Shown here piece after piece: positions 34,567-43,126 of a stretch of DNA of 64,000 nt. Below the pieces are notes generated by a model. The model saw only the letters and a program-made list of their open reading frames with translations. It did no database searches and had not been told where the DNA came from. Every line of letters starts with the position of its first letter. Position 1 is the stretch's first letter. The stretch lies in the NCBI GenBank assembly GCA_936908745.1, contig CAKZFX010000014.1:186001-250000 (forward strand), in the 5' to 3' direction. A program made the position numbers and the translations under genes. Source of the stretch: an uncultured Chitinophagaceae bacterium. Its GTDB lineage: Bacteria; Bacteroidota; Bacteroidia; Chitinophagales; Chitinophagaceae.

Positions 34567-34717
34567 AAAACGGCAGCGAAGATAAGTGTTTATCGCCTGC
34601 CCCCGGCAGCCATGTTTATCGATTTTAGCTTATAATTTATCATTGTTCAAAGCGGCACGCTTCCTTTTTAACAGTAAAATTTACAGTAATAATGCCCGAT
34701 AAACGGCAAAGTTGGCA

Positions 34718-34725
34718 TACCTTTG
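34718..34725 (+). promoter_or_regulatory. TAnnTTTG promoter box of ndk
   Basis: TACCTTTG matches the Bacteroidota -7 consensus and lies 35 bases before the ndk start codon. The -33 region is only weakly conserved, so support is moderate. Confidence 0.45.
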
Positions 34726-34759
34726 CGGCGCAAAAAGGTAAATTTAAAAGAACGTTATT

Positions 34760-35176
34760 ATGAGCAATCGGACATTTACAATGATTAAACCGGACGCCTT
34801 CAAGAATGGCCATGCCGGTGCTATTTTAGACCGTATCCTGCAAGAAGGATATAATATCAAAGCGTTGAAAATGACAAAGCTGACCCCTGAAAAAGCAGCT
34901 GAGTTTTATGCTATCCATAAAGAAAGGTCTTTCTTTAAAGAGCTGGTTGATTTTATGTGCGAAGGACCGATCATCGCGGCTATTTTGGAAAAAGAAAATG
35001 CAGTGGAAGATTTCCGCAAACTGATCGGTGCCACTGACCCTGCTAAAGCAGAAGAAAATACGATCCGTCGTTTATATGCCGCTTCAGTGGGCGAAAACGC
35101 TATCCACGGAAGTGACAGCGATGACAATGCCAAGATCGAAGGTGATTTTATGTTCTCTATGCTGGAGCAATTCTAA
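34760..35176 (+). CDS. ndk: Nucleoside diphosphate kinase
   Basis: A 138-residue enzyme that transfers the gamma phosphate between nucleoside triphosphates and diphosphates through a phosphohistidine. TFTMIKPDAFKNGHAG (5-20) and ENAIHGSDSDDNA, with catalytic His116, are present, and the length is normal. ATG 34760 follows a clean leader. A perfect terminator follows directly. Confidence 0.98.
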   Translation: MSNRTFTMIKPDAFKNGHAGAILDRILQEGYNIKALKMTKLTPEKAAEFYAIHKERSFFKELVDFMCEGPIIAAILEKENAVEDFRKLIGATDPAKAEENTIRRLYAASVGENAIHGSDSDDNAKIEGDFMFSMLEQF

Positions 35177-35197
35177 GCAGCGATTAACAGATATTAA

Positions 35198-35225
35198 AAA
35201 GGTCCCGTTGCAAAACGGGACCTTT
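35198..35225 (+). terminator. Rho-independent terminator of ndk
   Basis: AAAGGTCCCGTT-GCAA-AACGGGACCTTT forms a perfect 12-base stem 21 bases past the stop. The sequence works in either direction and also faces the convergent TraB gene. Confidence 0.85.
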
Positions 35226-35245
35226 GTTATTTATACAGGTTGTTG

Positions 35246-36163
35246 TCAGATCTCCCTGCTTTCTGTCATGTTGTTTTCTACCGGCTCCACTTTGTATCCT
35301 TCCTTTTTTAATAAGTTGATCACGCCTTTTTCACCGGGTAAGTGTCCCGCTCCCACGGCGATCACCAATGATTTTCCTTTGAGTAAGTCTTTTAGTTTTT
35401 TTACCCAGTTTTCATTGCGTTTATTTAATAACAAGTCGGTGAAACCGGACATGCCTGCGTCGGCTTCTGTCATCATTGCTTCGAGTTTGCCCAGTTCCTG
35501 TGCTTTGTAGGCTTTCATCATATCGGCCACTTCCATCCCATCGCCTGTTTTACCTTCTTTCTTAATAAAGTTTACCAGTTGATCGGCTTGTACTTTATAT
35601 GGAATACTATCCAGTATGCTGGCCTGGAAACCCATTGATTCCAATCCTTTGATGTCTTTCTTTTTGTTTTTTGCTTCTGCCATGATCACTTCTTCCATGG
35701 CTGCCGTCTGGTCGCAAGGCAGGTCTGTTTGTGCGAGCGAAGAAGCGGCCAGGATAGGTTTGAATGTTTCCATCATTGAAAAAGGAAGCAACCCGCCTTT
35801 TTCTTCAAAGTAGTTTTTCACCAGCTGGTAATCTTCTTTTGACATCAGGTCTTTGAAAGTGGTGTCGCCATTCATTTTCATTTTGCTCATAATGGAAAAC
35901 ATTTCCACGAGATTGTCCATATCCACTTCAAGGTAAACATCGTCGGCGCCACTGATGGCTTTTTTCAGGTTCGGGCTTAGTACGGCATCATCCTTACACA
36001 ACATGTGTATAGTGCCGAATAAGTAAGAAGGATGTTCAAGGCCATTGCCGCTTATTTTCCAGAGCAATGTATTTTGATTGGTCGTTGTCTTGATATCATT
36101 TTTTTGACTGCATCCTACCAGCGTCAAAAGGGACAGGAAGAATGCACCGCCGAATCTTTTCAT
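35246..36163 (-). CDS. TraB/GumN-family lipoprotein
   Basis: A 305-residue protein starting at the ATG at 36163 with a lipoprotein signal (MKRFGGAFFLSLLTLVGC). The TraB/GumN domain shows the two metal-binding motifs HPSYLFGTIHMLCKDD and the C-terminal IAVGAGHLPGEKGV. Family members are thought to be Mn/Zn-dependent proteases or pheromone-shutdown factors; the substrate is unknown. A lysine-rich helical middle (residues about 120-230) separates the motifs. It is downstream of the ATP-grasp gene, 76 bases away, and converges on ndk. Confidence 0.9.
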   Translation of the reverse strand: MKRFGGAFFLSLLTLVGCSQKNDIKTTTNQNTLLWKISGNGLEHPSYLFGTIHMLCKDDAVLSPNLKKAISGADDVYLEVDMDNLVEMFSIMSKMKMNGDTTFKDLMSKEDYQLVKNYFEEKGGLLPFSMMETFKPILAASSLAQTDLPCDQTAAMEEVIMAEAKNKKKDIKGLESMGFQASILDSIPYKVQADQLVNFIKKEGKTGDGMEVADMMKAYKAQELGKLEAMMTEADAGMSGFTDLLLNKRNENWVKKLKDLLKGKSLVIAVGAGHLPGEKGVINLLKKEGYKVEPVENNMTESREI

Positions 36164-36239
36164 TTTATGTATTTTAAGCAAATTACTAAAGAATAGTTGG
36201 ATGACTGTCTGAATGGTCAACAGGTTGCGTGAAGGCTAT

Positions 36240-37280
36240 TTAATAAAACAGCTCTTTCCAATGGCGAACGAATTTCGTGCCCCATTTTACACGTAAGTCA
36301 TTTTGGCTGAAAGGAAAACCCGCTTGCTGGCGGATGGCCAATAAAGGCAGGTTGACACCGGCGCCTAAAGCAGCCGCAATGGTACCCTGCACACGGGGAT
36401 TGATTTCAAGGACCAGGTAATCACCGCTGGCTGATTGTTTTACCTGTATGCCAATATTACCGTGGAGTTGCAGTTCCTGTATAATTTTTGTGCAATAGCT
36501 GATAACATTTTTTTCTTCGACAAACTCACCTGCCACGCTGATGCCATTGATCATTTTTGTGCGCAAACGTGGTAATGCGATGATCGTTTCTCCATGATTG
36601 GCTAAACAATCCACTGAAATTTCGTTGCCCGGTAATACTTCACTTACCAATAATTCAGGAAAGGGTTTGGCGGAAAGAATGCTGATCGCTTTTTCATACG
36701 CAATATAAGTTGAGTTGGGTTTTTCATTGAACAAAAAATGATGTTCATCCACAGTGTTGTCAATGATGCGAAACCCGCGGCTGCCATTGGCAACAGAAGG
36801 TTTAAAGCAAAAAGGTTTTGCAGGATAACCTAACTCTTTGGCGGCGGTTTCAAATTGTTCTGCGGTTTCTGTTACACGAAATTCTGGTACGGCGATCCCA
36901 CGCCATTGCAGGAATTGGTATAACCGGCTTTTATCGTTGGCAATTTCTAATGAAGCCGCCGGTGAAATAATGACTGTTGTGCCGATGGCTTTGAATGTGT
37001 CTGCATGCTGTGCAAGTGGCAACAGTTCTTTGGTAACAAGCGGTAAGAGAAATTGAATGTTTTTCTGTTTACAAACTTCAAGCAGTGAAGTAATAAACAC
37101 CGGGTCGGTGGCCAACGGAATCGTTGCAAATTCATCGGCCAGTAAACGGCCTGCTGATTCAGCATTGGCATCCACCGCTGTGATATGAATAGTATTGTCT
37201 TGCCGCAGGCAATGAATAATACCTGCTGCGCCCGGGGCGCCACCGCCGGTGATCAATACTTTTATTTGAGTAGTTGTCAC
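36240..37280 (-). CDS. ATP-grasp carboligase-like protein
   Basis: An about 346-residue protein of the ATP-grasp superfamily, CarB-like branch. It has an N-terminal Rossmann-like fold (IKVLITGGGAPGAAGIIHCL), a central ATP-grasp with KPSVANGSRGFRI (the P-loop-like lysine-rich strand) and ELLVSEVLPGNEISVD, and the C-terminal LEINPRVQGTIAAALGAG. The start is uncertain: no ATG is near, the GTG at 37280 (V-T-T-T) lies just before the Rossmann strand, and a TTG at 37313 would extend it. These enzymes ligate small carboxylates to amines or thiols. The reaction here cannot be read. Confidence 0.85.
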   Translation of the reverse strand: MTTTQIKVLITGGGAPGAAGIIHCLRQDNTIHITAVDANAESAGRLLADEFATIPLATDPVFITSLLEVCKQKNIQFLLPLVTKELLPLAQHADTFKAIGTTVIISPAASLEIANDKSRLYQFLQWRGIAVPEFRVTETAEQFETAAKELGYPAKPFCFKPSVANGSRGFRIIDNTVDEHHFLFNEKPNSTYIAYEKAISILSAKPFPELLVSEVLPGNEISVDCLANHGETIIALPRLRTKMINGISVAGEFVEEKNVISYCTKIIQELQLHGNIGIQVKQSASGDYLVLEINPRVQGTIAAALGAGVNLPLLAIRQQAGFPFSQNDLRVKWGTKFVRHWKELFY

Positions 37281-37329
37281 GGTTAAAACTAATGGCAAAA
37301 AAGCGGAAAACAAAAACCAGTTTATTTTT

Positions 37330-37485
37330 TACCCCTAAGAACACAAAAGATTTTTGCACAAAGACCACAAGGGATGAAGTGTCTTGAAGACAGTGAGTTT
37401 TTTTTCACGCAAAGGCGCAAAGTTTCCGCAAAGGAATACATAAGTTTCTGTGCGTAGTGTCTTTCCGCTTTAGCCGTTAAATTTC
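37330..37485. repeat. CACAAAG/GCAAAG intergenic repeat region
   Basis: ACCCCTAAGAACACAAAAGA, GCACAAAGACCACAAGG and CACGCAAAGGCGCAAAGTTT, with the CGCTTTAGCCGTTAAATTTC end words, belong to the same family as the 28204 and 12598 units. It lies upstream of the ATP-grasp start and past the end of the UbiD gene. The region has no reading frame. Confidence 0.6.
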
Positions 37486-37559
37486 TGTAGAATTAGTCGA
37501 AAGTACGGCGTGTTTAATAGAATATCCAGGATAGAAGGAAAATCGCAATAAAGCACGAA

Positions 37560-37588
37560 CTCACTACTCACGACTATCAACTCCCGAC
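37560..37588. repeat. ACTCACGACT repeat reaching into the UbiD gene end
   Basis: CTCACTACTCACGACTATCA is followed by ACTCCCGACTG. The repeat crosses the stop codon of the leftward UbiD gene (TGA, 37577-37579), so the last residues S-V-G-S and the stop are encoded by repeat words. Confidence 0.6.
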
Positions 37589-39502
37589 TGATTCCACCAC
37601 TGCTTCCTCACCATACATCTGATCTTTGAATTTCAATGAAGGCGAAGGAATAAAAGCGCCCAGGCCAAGGCTTTCCCATTTTTTATCTACTGAATGTATC
37701 GTGGCTTCATCTGCAACAATAATATTCGGCCAGTCGCGATGGAAGTCGTCGTGTTCTTTTGTTTTGCGTGTGCCGTCGAAGCCTGCGCAACTAACATAGC
37801 CTGACCCGGTATTTCGTTTATACAGATGATGGTCTCTTTTCGGATCAAGGTTGTTGCAAAAACGCCATAAAGCTGTAGCGAGGTCGTTGGCATCCACCGT
37901 ATGTTCTACATACAGGATCATTTTGATACCGCTGATCTCATCCAGTTCGCAGACCTGTTCATGCAGTTCTTTGATATGACCCTTCCTGTTTTTTTCGACG
38001 GAGATCAGTAAGCAAGGAATTTGTTTACTTAATAAAGAAGTATTTACTGAACTGATCTCGCTGAATTTTTCTTTTAGAAAGTCTTCACTGATATTGTACT
38101 TCGTACTTATTACTTTGTAGTTGTCATCCGTTTCTTCATCGTGCTTCGTTGTTCCATCAATGCACATTTTGCCGCCAAAGCCCAGTTTGCTGCAGCTGTG
38201 ATCCAGTACATCCATCGGCCCGGTTGAGAAGTAAATATCTGTGGCGGGATTCAGGTTTTTGAAAACAGTTTGCGCCAGTTCGAGGTAGTTTTGAATCGTT
38301 ACTTTTTCATCGGCCAGCACCAGTATTTTATTAAACATCATCTGCCCGGCCCCCCACATCGCATTCATTACTTTTTGCCCCTGTCCTGCATAGTCTTTTT
38401 TTATTTTGGTGATCACAAGGTTGTGAAACACACCTTCTATCGGCATATCCATGTCCATGATCTCCGGCACCATTGTCATTTTGATAGGTGCTAAGAAAAT
38501 GCGTTCGGTGGCTTTGCCCAGCCATGCATCTTCCTGTGGCGGAATGCCGACGATCGTTGCAGGATAAACAGCATTTTTCTTATGCGTGATCGCCGTGATA
38601 TGAAATTTAGGATACCAGTCCGGTAATGAATAGTAACCTGTGTGGTCGCCAAAAGGTCCTTCCCAGATCAGTTCGTCATTGGGATCAACATAGCCTTCAA
38701 TGATAAAGTCAGCATCTGCCGGTACTTCCACATCGGGCTGCGTGATACATTTTACCAATTCCACTTTTTTCTTGCGCAGAAAACCTGCCAGCATGTATTC
38801 ATCCACATTTTCAGGCAATGGCGCCGTGGCAGAGTAAGCATATGCAGGATCTCCGCCAAGGGCAACCGCCACGGGCATTCGTTTATTAAGTTTTTTATAT
38901 TCTGAAAAGTGTTTGGCAGAAACCTTATGCTTGTGCCAATGCATACCAGTGAGCGTTTGGCCAAATACCTGCATACGGTACATGCCCACGTTTCTCGCAT
39001 TCGTGTTGGGGTCTTTGGTATGAATAACGGGTAAGGTCACAAACGGGCCGCCGTCTTTTGGCCAGCAGGTGATAACCGGGAGTTTGGTAATATCAGGATC
39101 GGTCATCAGCACTTCCTGGCATTCGCCCCTGCCCTTTTTTACCTTTGGCATCCATGAAGCAAATTCGCCGAGCTTGGGCAATAGTTTAAGCTTGTCTAAA
39201 ATGCCTTCTTTGGGTGCTGACAGCAGTTTGAAGAGTGATTCTATCTGGTGGGCCACATCATCAAGATGATTTACCCCCAGCGCCATACACATACGTTTTT
39301 CGCTGCCATAGGCATTCATCAGTACGGGAAAGTCGTAGCCAGTATTTTCAAATAAAAGCGCCTTACCACCATTGCCTGATTTGCTGACCCGGTCGGTGAT
39401 CTCCGCTATTTCCAGCCTGGGATCAACATAGGTTTTGATACGAACTAATTCACCTGCTTTTTCCAGTGCCGCGATAAATTCCTGCTGATTTTTATATGCC
39501 AT
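37577..39502 (-). CDS. UbiD-family decarboxylase
   Basis: A 641-residue member of the UbiD family, which uses prenylated flavin mononucleotide to decarboxylate aromatic or unsaturated acids. GGPFVTLPVIHTKDPNTNARN, NVGMYRMQVFGQTLTGMHWH and EGPFGDHTGYYSLPDWYP are characteristic, with the E/R/E active-site triad region in the central part. Bacteroidota homologues of this length serve menaquinone or ubiquinone-like synthesis; which product it makes is not certain. The prenyltransferase partner ubiX is not visible here. The last four codons overlap a dispersed repeat. Confidence 0.92.
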   Translation of the reverse strand: MAYKNQQEFIAALEKAGELVRIKTYVDPRLEIAEITDRVSKSGNGGKALLFENTGYDFPVLMNAYGSEKRMCMALGVNHLDDVAHQIESLFKLLSAPKEGILDKLKLLPKLGEFASWMPKVKKGRGECQEVLMTDPDITKLPVITCWPKDGGPFVTLPVIHTKDPNTNARNVGMYRMQVFGQTLTGMHWHKHKVSAKHFSEYKKLNKRMPVAVALGGDPAYAYSATAPLPENVDEYMLAGFLRKKKVELVKCITQPDVEVPADADFIIEGYVDPNDELIWEGPFGDHTGYYSLPDWYPKFHITAITHKKNAVYPATIVGIPPQEDAWLGKATERIFLAPIKMTMVPEIMDMDMPIEGVFHNLVITKIKKDYAGQGQKVMNAMWGAGQMMFNKILVLADEKVTIQNYLELAQTVFKNLNPATDIYFSTGPMDVLDHSCSKLGFGGKMCIDGTTKHDEETDDNYKVISTKYNISEDFLKEKFSEISSVNTSLLSKQIPCLLISVEKNRKGHIKELHEQVCELDEISGIKMILYVEHTVDANDLATALWRFCNNLDPKRDHHLYKRNTGSGYVSCAGFDGTRKTKEHDDFHRDWPNIIVADEATIHSVDKKWESLGLGAFIPSPSLKFKDQMYGEEAVVESVGS

Positions 39503-39589
39503 CTGAAGAGTTTAAACGTTTAATACGTTTAAGGGTTTAAAGTTTGCGATCAATCTGCAAATTTAAACCTTTCAGGGCTCAATTATGAA

Positions 39590-40462
39590 TTAGTAAACAT
39601 TAACAGGGCAACCTGTACGGCTCTTTTTGCCGCCACCTCCGCCAAAGATGCCGCCGCCATTGTTGCCACCCAAACGGTACGTAAGATGTATGCCTGTGAA
39701 GTAGTAGTTGTCTTTGCTTTTAGCGCCGCCCCGTTGTGTTCCTTTTGCCGGGTAGTTGGGATCGCCGCCGGGCAGTTCATCACCACGGTATGAAAGATCA
39801 ACGGCCAACTGTCCCCTGCCCGCAAGCAGGTCGTTAGGATCAGCGTAGGTGGTGCTTACATCATCGAGGTAGTCGTTGAAGAGTTTGCGGATGCCCACTT
39901 CCATGCCAATGCGCAGGTTATCATTCACCGCGAATTTGAGACCGGCGCCAAATGGCAAGGCCACTTGTGTCAGTGCATAGGGTTTTCTATCTGCATAGCC
40001 GGGTAAGCCTTGCCCTTCTGTACTCAATGGTTTCAGGTATATTTTTTCATCCGAACCGGCAACATACGTGTAAGGATTGTAATTGTAAACGGCTAATCCA
40101 CCGAATATATACGGTGAGTAGCGCCTGTCGTAGAGATTGAAAAGATTGTATTCTCCGATGAGGCTGAATTCTTTGATTTTTGTTTCAAAGGAAAGATTTC
40201 TTGCTCTCAACGTAGCATCGTCGCTATACCTGTCTGCACCGCCTACAATGGCATAGGTAAAACCACCACGGAGCATGATATTGTCGGTCAGCTCATAGTT
40301 CAATGTAACGCCGACAGCGCCGTTGGTTACTTTTTTAGGTAGTATTTTATCGGTAAGATCTCCGTTGTAAGCTGCAAGGCCGCCAAATATGCCTACATGT
40401 ACCCGCTGGCCGATGGCTGCAGATGAAAGGAGAACAAGGCTGATTGTAATGATTTTTCGCAT
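39590..40462 (-). CDS. DUF6089 outer-membrane beta-barrel protein
   Basis: A 290-residue protein starting at the ATG at 40462 (MRKIITISLVLLSSAAIGQ signal peptide); a longer frame adds 8 residues. FGGLAAYNGDLTDKILPKKV and AYAIVGG-like strands fit a DUF6089 barrel, and the later Gly-rich stretch (GGNNGGGIFGGGG) is a surface loop before the end. It is a Bacteroidota outer-membrane protein, T9SS-related in some genomes. The specific function is not known. The gene stands alone between a repeat-free gap and the 21-bp repeat region. Confidence 0.8.
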   Translation of the reverse strand: MRKIITISLVLLSSAAIGQRVHVGIFGGLAAYNGDLTDKILPKKVTNGAVGVTLNYELTDNIMLRGGFTYAIVGGADRYSDDATLRARNLSFETKIKEFSLIGEYNLFNLYDRRYSPYIFGGLAVYNYNPYTYVAGSDEKIYLKPLSTEGQGLPGYADRKPYALTQVALPFGAGLKFAVNDNLRIGMEVGIRKLFNDYLDDVSTTYADPNDLLAGRGQLAVDLSYRGDELPGGDPNYPAKGTQRGGAKSKDNYYFTGIHLTYRLGGNNGGGIFGGGGGKKSRTGCPVNVY

Positions 40463-40506
40463 GATATAGAGTTGACGAACCGACACTGCAAATTTAAGGC
40501 CGTCCT

Positions 40507-40938
40507 TTGCCTTCTATCGGTAAACGAAAAAAAAGAAAGTTTAGTATAGTCAGCCTGCAGGGCTGTTGTTTTGCCAAAAAAGCCATTTTCGGCATCGCCG
40601 GTCGCAGTTTTGTTAACGCTAAGGCTCTATTTGTTAAAACGGAAGGGAGTTTTACCAGCTACCGGGACAGTATCATAAACCCCCGCAGTAATATCGTCAG
40701 CAACGATGCGAGATTTGTTAACGCCAACGCTTCAATCGTTAACGACAGCGGGAGTTTTCTCAGTGCCAACGCAATAACTGAAACCGCCATCGGTAATATC
40801 GTCAACGCCAGGCCGGGATTCGTTAACGCCAACGCTTCAATTGTTAACGACGGCGGGAGTTTTCGCAGCGACGGTGGTAATATCGCCAGCTACGACGGCA
40901 GTATCATCAGCGACGATGAACGTGCTGGTTTGGGTTGA
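40507..40938 (+). CDS. Doubtful ORF built of 7-residue repeats
   Basis: An open frame of 143 codons beginning at TTG, with no ATG or ribosome-binding site. Residues 32-136 are fifteen 7-residue units of the form x-[GA]-[SN]-[FI]-[VIL]-[NS]-[AD], for example NASIVND (twice) and GGSFRSD. The frame is kept open by the repeat itself, so coding is not proven. If translated, it would give a regular beta-rich solenoid or coil without a signal peptide. It lies upstream of the M13 peptidase gene in a 566-base gap. Confidence 0.35.
   Translation: MPSIGKRKKRKFSIVSLQGCCFAKKAIFGIAGRSFVNAKALFVKTEGSFTSYRDSIINPRSNIVSNDARFVNANASIVNDSGSFLSANAITETAIGNIVNARPGFVNANASIVNDGGSFRSDGGNIASYDGSIISDDERAGLG
40600..40914. 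repeat. Fifteen-unit degenerate 21-bp tandem repeat
   Basis: Fifteen consecutive 21-base units with words such as AGTTTTGTTAACGC and TCAATCGTTAACGAC, each in frame with the 7-residue translation. The units at 40726 and 40831 are nearly identical, whereas others differ by up to half their bases. Tandem arrays of this period and degree of decay normally mean an old minisatellite or a repeat protein. Confidence 0.8.
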
Positions 40939-41028
40939 CGGGGCATTAACCGGCCATTGTATCCACTTATCACATATTTTTCACACAGATTGACCTCATT
41001 TGTATTTTTAAACGATAAATAAAATTGT

Positions 41029-43065
41029 ATGAGATTCAAGCATCTTCCACTTCCTGTTTTAGCACTGGCGTTATTGGCCGGCTGCCAGTCAAAAACCGAA
41101 ACCAGCTCTACGAAAGACATTTTAGTTGAAAACATGGATTCCACGGTAAAACCCGGAACCGATATTTTTCTATATGCCAATGGCGGCTGGATCAAGAATA
41201 ACCCGATACCTGACGACCAGAGCAGCTGGGGCATTGCCAACCTCGTGATCGAAGAGAACATGAAACGCCTGCGTGAGATTGCCGAAGGTGCCGCCAAAAG
41301 CAGTGCAGCCAAAGGAACGCCCGAGCAAAAGATCGGTGATTTCTGGACGATGGCGATGGACAGCGCCAAGATCGAAGCCGATGGCCTGAAACCTTTGCAA
41401 CCCTTGCTGGACAAAGTAAATGCGATCACAGACACGAAGTCGTTAGTGGCAACCGTGGCTGAATTAAAAAAACTGGGTTCTTCTACCCTGTTCAGTGATT
41501 ATGTAACGCAGGATGATAAGAACAGCGAAGTGATGACCTATAAGTTATCGCAAGGCGGTATAGGTTTACCTGAGCGGGAGTATTATTTCAAGAATGACAG
41601 CGCTACGAAGAATATCCGTGAGCACTATTTGCAATACATCACTAAGATATTGACGATGGCCGGTGATGATGCAACGGCTGCGGCTACTGCTGCAAAGAAT
41701 ATTTTAGCATTGGAAACAAAACTGGCGCAGGCCAGCCGCAAGATCGAAGACCTGCGTGATCCCTATGCGAATTATAATAAAATGGCCATCACTGACCTGG
41801 GCAAAATGTCTTCTTCGGTTGATTGGGCTTCGTATTTAAGCAGCACGGGTGTTAAAGCGGTTGATTCGGTGATTGTAGGCCAACCCGAGTTTTTCAAAGC
41901 ATTGGACAATTTGTTGAAAACAGTTCCGGTGGCTGATTGGAAAAGCTATGTGCGTTTTAACCTGCTTACTGATTTTTCCGCGGCACTCCCTGACCAGTAT
42001 GGTGTAGCTGCATTTGAGTTTAACCAATTGTTTACTGGCGCCAAACAACGTAAGACACGCTGGAAACGGGTGATCCAAAGTGAAGAGAATGTGATGGGTG
42101 AAATGTTTGGCCAGTTGTATGTAAAGGAGTTTTTTAATGAAAAAGCAAAGAAGCGTTATGAAGATCTCGTGGAATCGATCCGTGCGGCGTTGAAAGACCG
42201 TATCGGCCGCCTGGAATGGATGAGCGATAGCACCAAACAGAAAGCGTATGCAAAGCTGGCTTCGATGAATAAAAAAGTCGGCTATCCTGATAAGTGGAAA
42301 GATTTTTCGGGTATGCAGATCGGCAAAGAAAGCTATGTGCAAAACCTGATCAATGCCAATACCTGGTGGCATAGTTACGAGATGAATAAGTTGGGTAAAC
42401 CGGTGGACCGTGATGAGTGGATGATGTTCCCGCAAACGTATAATGCCTATTACAATCCATCTAATAACGAGATCGTTTTACCGGCAGGTATTTTCACCGT
42501 TCCCGGTATGCGTGATGAGGAGCTGGATGATGCAATTGTGTATGGTTATGCCGGTGCTTCAACGATTGGTCATGAGATCACCCACGGTTTTGATGATGAA
42601 GGCCGCCAGTTTGATGCCAAAGGAAATTTGGTCAGTTGGTGGACAAAGAAGGACGAAGAAGAGTTTACCAAAAGAGCGGATGTGATGGTGAAACAGTTTG
42701 ATGCGTATGAGCCATTGCCCGGTTATCATATCAATGGTAAAGCGACGCTGGGTGAAAATATTGCTGACCTTGGTGGTATTTTGTTAGGCATTGAGGCGTT
42801 TAAGAAAACAGAGCAGTTTAAAAAAGATGAAAAGATCAGCGGACTTTCGCCGATGCAACGTTATTTCATGGGTTATGCCTTAGGCTGGCTGGGACATACG
42901 CAGGAAGCACAGTTGCGTAGCCGTTTGTTAACGGATGTCCACTCTCCTGCCAAGTATCGTGTGATCGGGCCATTTGTAGATGTGGATGAGTTTTATTCCA
43001 CGTTTGATGTAAAACAAGGCGATGCAATGTTCAGGCCGGACAGCCTGCGTGTTCGTATCTGGTAA
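41029..43065 (+). CDS. M13-family zinc metallopeptidase (PepO-like)
   Basis: A 678-residue neprilysin-type endopeptidase and probable lipoprotein (MRFKHLPLPVLALALLAGC). The zinc motif HEITH has His515, Glu516 and His519, with the third ligand in GENIADLGG (Glu576). NAYYNPSNNEIVLPAGI and CHEFY-like C-terminal sequence complete the M13 fold. It is outside the cytoplasm, probably degrading peptides in the periplasm or on the surface. Length is typical. A strong terminator follows. Confidence 0.95.
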   Translation: MRFKHLPLPVLALALLAGCQSKTETSSTKDILVENMDSTVKPGTDIFLYANGGWIKNNPIPDDQSSWGIANLVIEENMKRLREIAEGAAKSSAAKGTPEQKIGDFWTMAMDSAKIEADGLKPLQPLLDKVNAITDTKSLVATVAELKKLGSSTLFSDYVTQDDKNSEVMTYKLSQGGIGLPEREYYFKNDSATKNIREHYLQYITKILTMAGDDATAAATAAKNILALETKLAQASRKIEDLRDPYANYNKMAITDLGKMSSSVDWASYLSSTGVKAVDSVIVGQPEFFKALDNLLKTVPVADWKSYVRFNLLTDFSAALPDQYGVAAFEFNQLFTGAKQRKTRWKRVIQSEENVMGEMFGQLYVKEFFNEKAKKRYEDLVESIRAALKDRIGRLEWMSDSTKQKAYAKLASMNKKVGYPDKWKDFSGMQIGKESYVQNLINANTWWHSYEMNKLGKPVDRDEWMMFPQTYNAYYNPSNNEIVLPAGIFTVPGMRDEELDDAIVYGYAGASTIGHEITHGFDDEGRQFDAKGNLVSWWTKKDEEEFTKRADVMVKQFDAYEPLPGYHINGKATLGENIADLGGILLGIEAFKKTEQFKKDEKISGLSPMQRYFMGYALGWLGHTQEAQLRSRLLTDVHSPAKYRVIGPFVDVDEFYSTFDVKQGDAMFRPDSLRVRIW

Positions 43066-43089
43066 AATAAGTTGGATTAGTAGTAAGAG

Positions 43090-43126
43090 AATGAGGTGTA
43101 TCAGTTGTTGATACGCCTCATTTTTT
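43090..43126 (+). terminator. Strong terminator of the M13 peptidase gene
   Basis: AATGAGGTGTATCA pairs with TGATACGCCTCATT (14 bases, one G-T pair) around a short loop and runs into six T residues. The convergent epimerase stop is at 43118, inside the hairpin. Confidence 0.85.

Noticed and set aside
40600..40914. CRISPR-like array
   Set aside because: Units are contiguous and degenerate with no unique spacers, and no cas genes are near.
40890..41435. Leftward frame of 181 codons over the M13 start
   Set aside because: It is antisense to the M13 peptidase and part of the repeat region; no family likeness.
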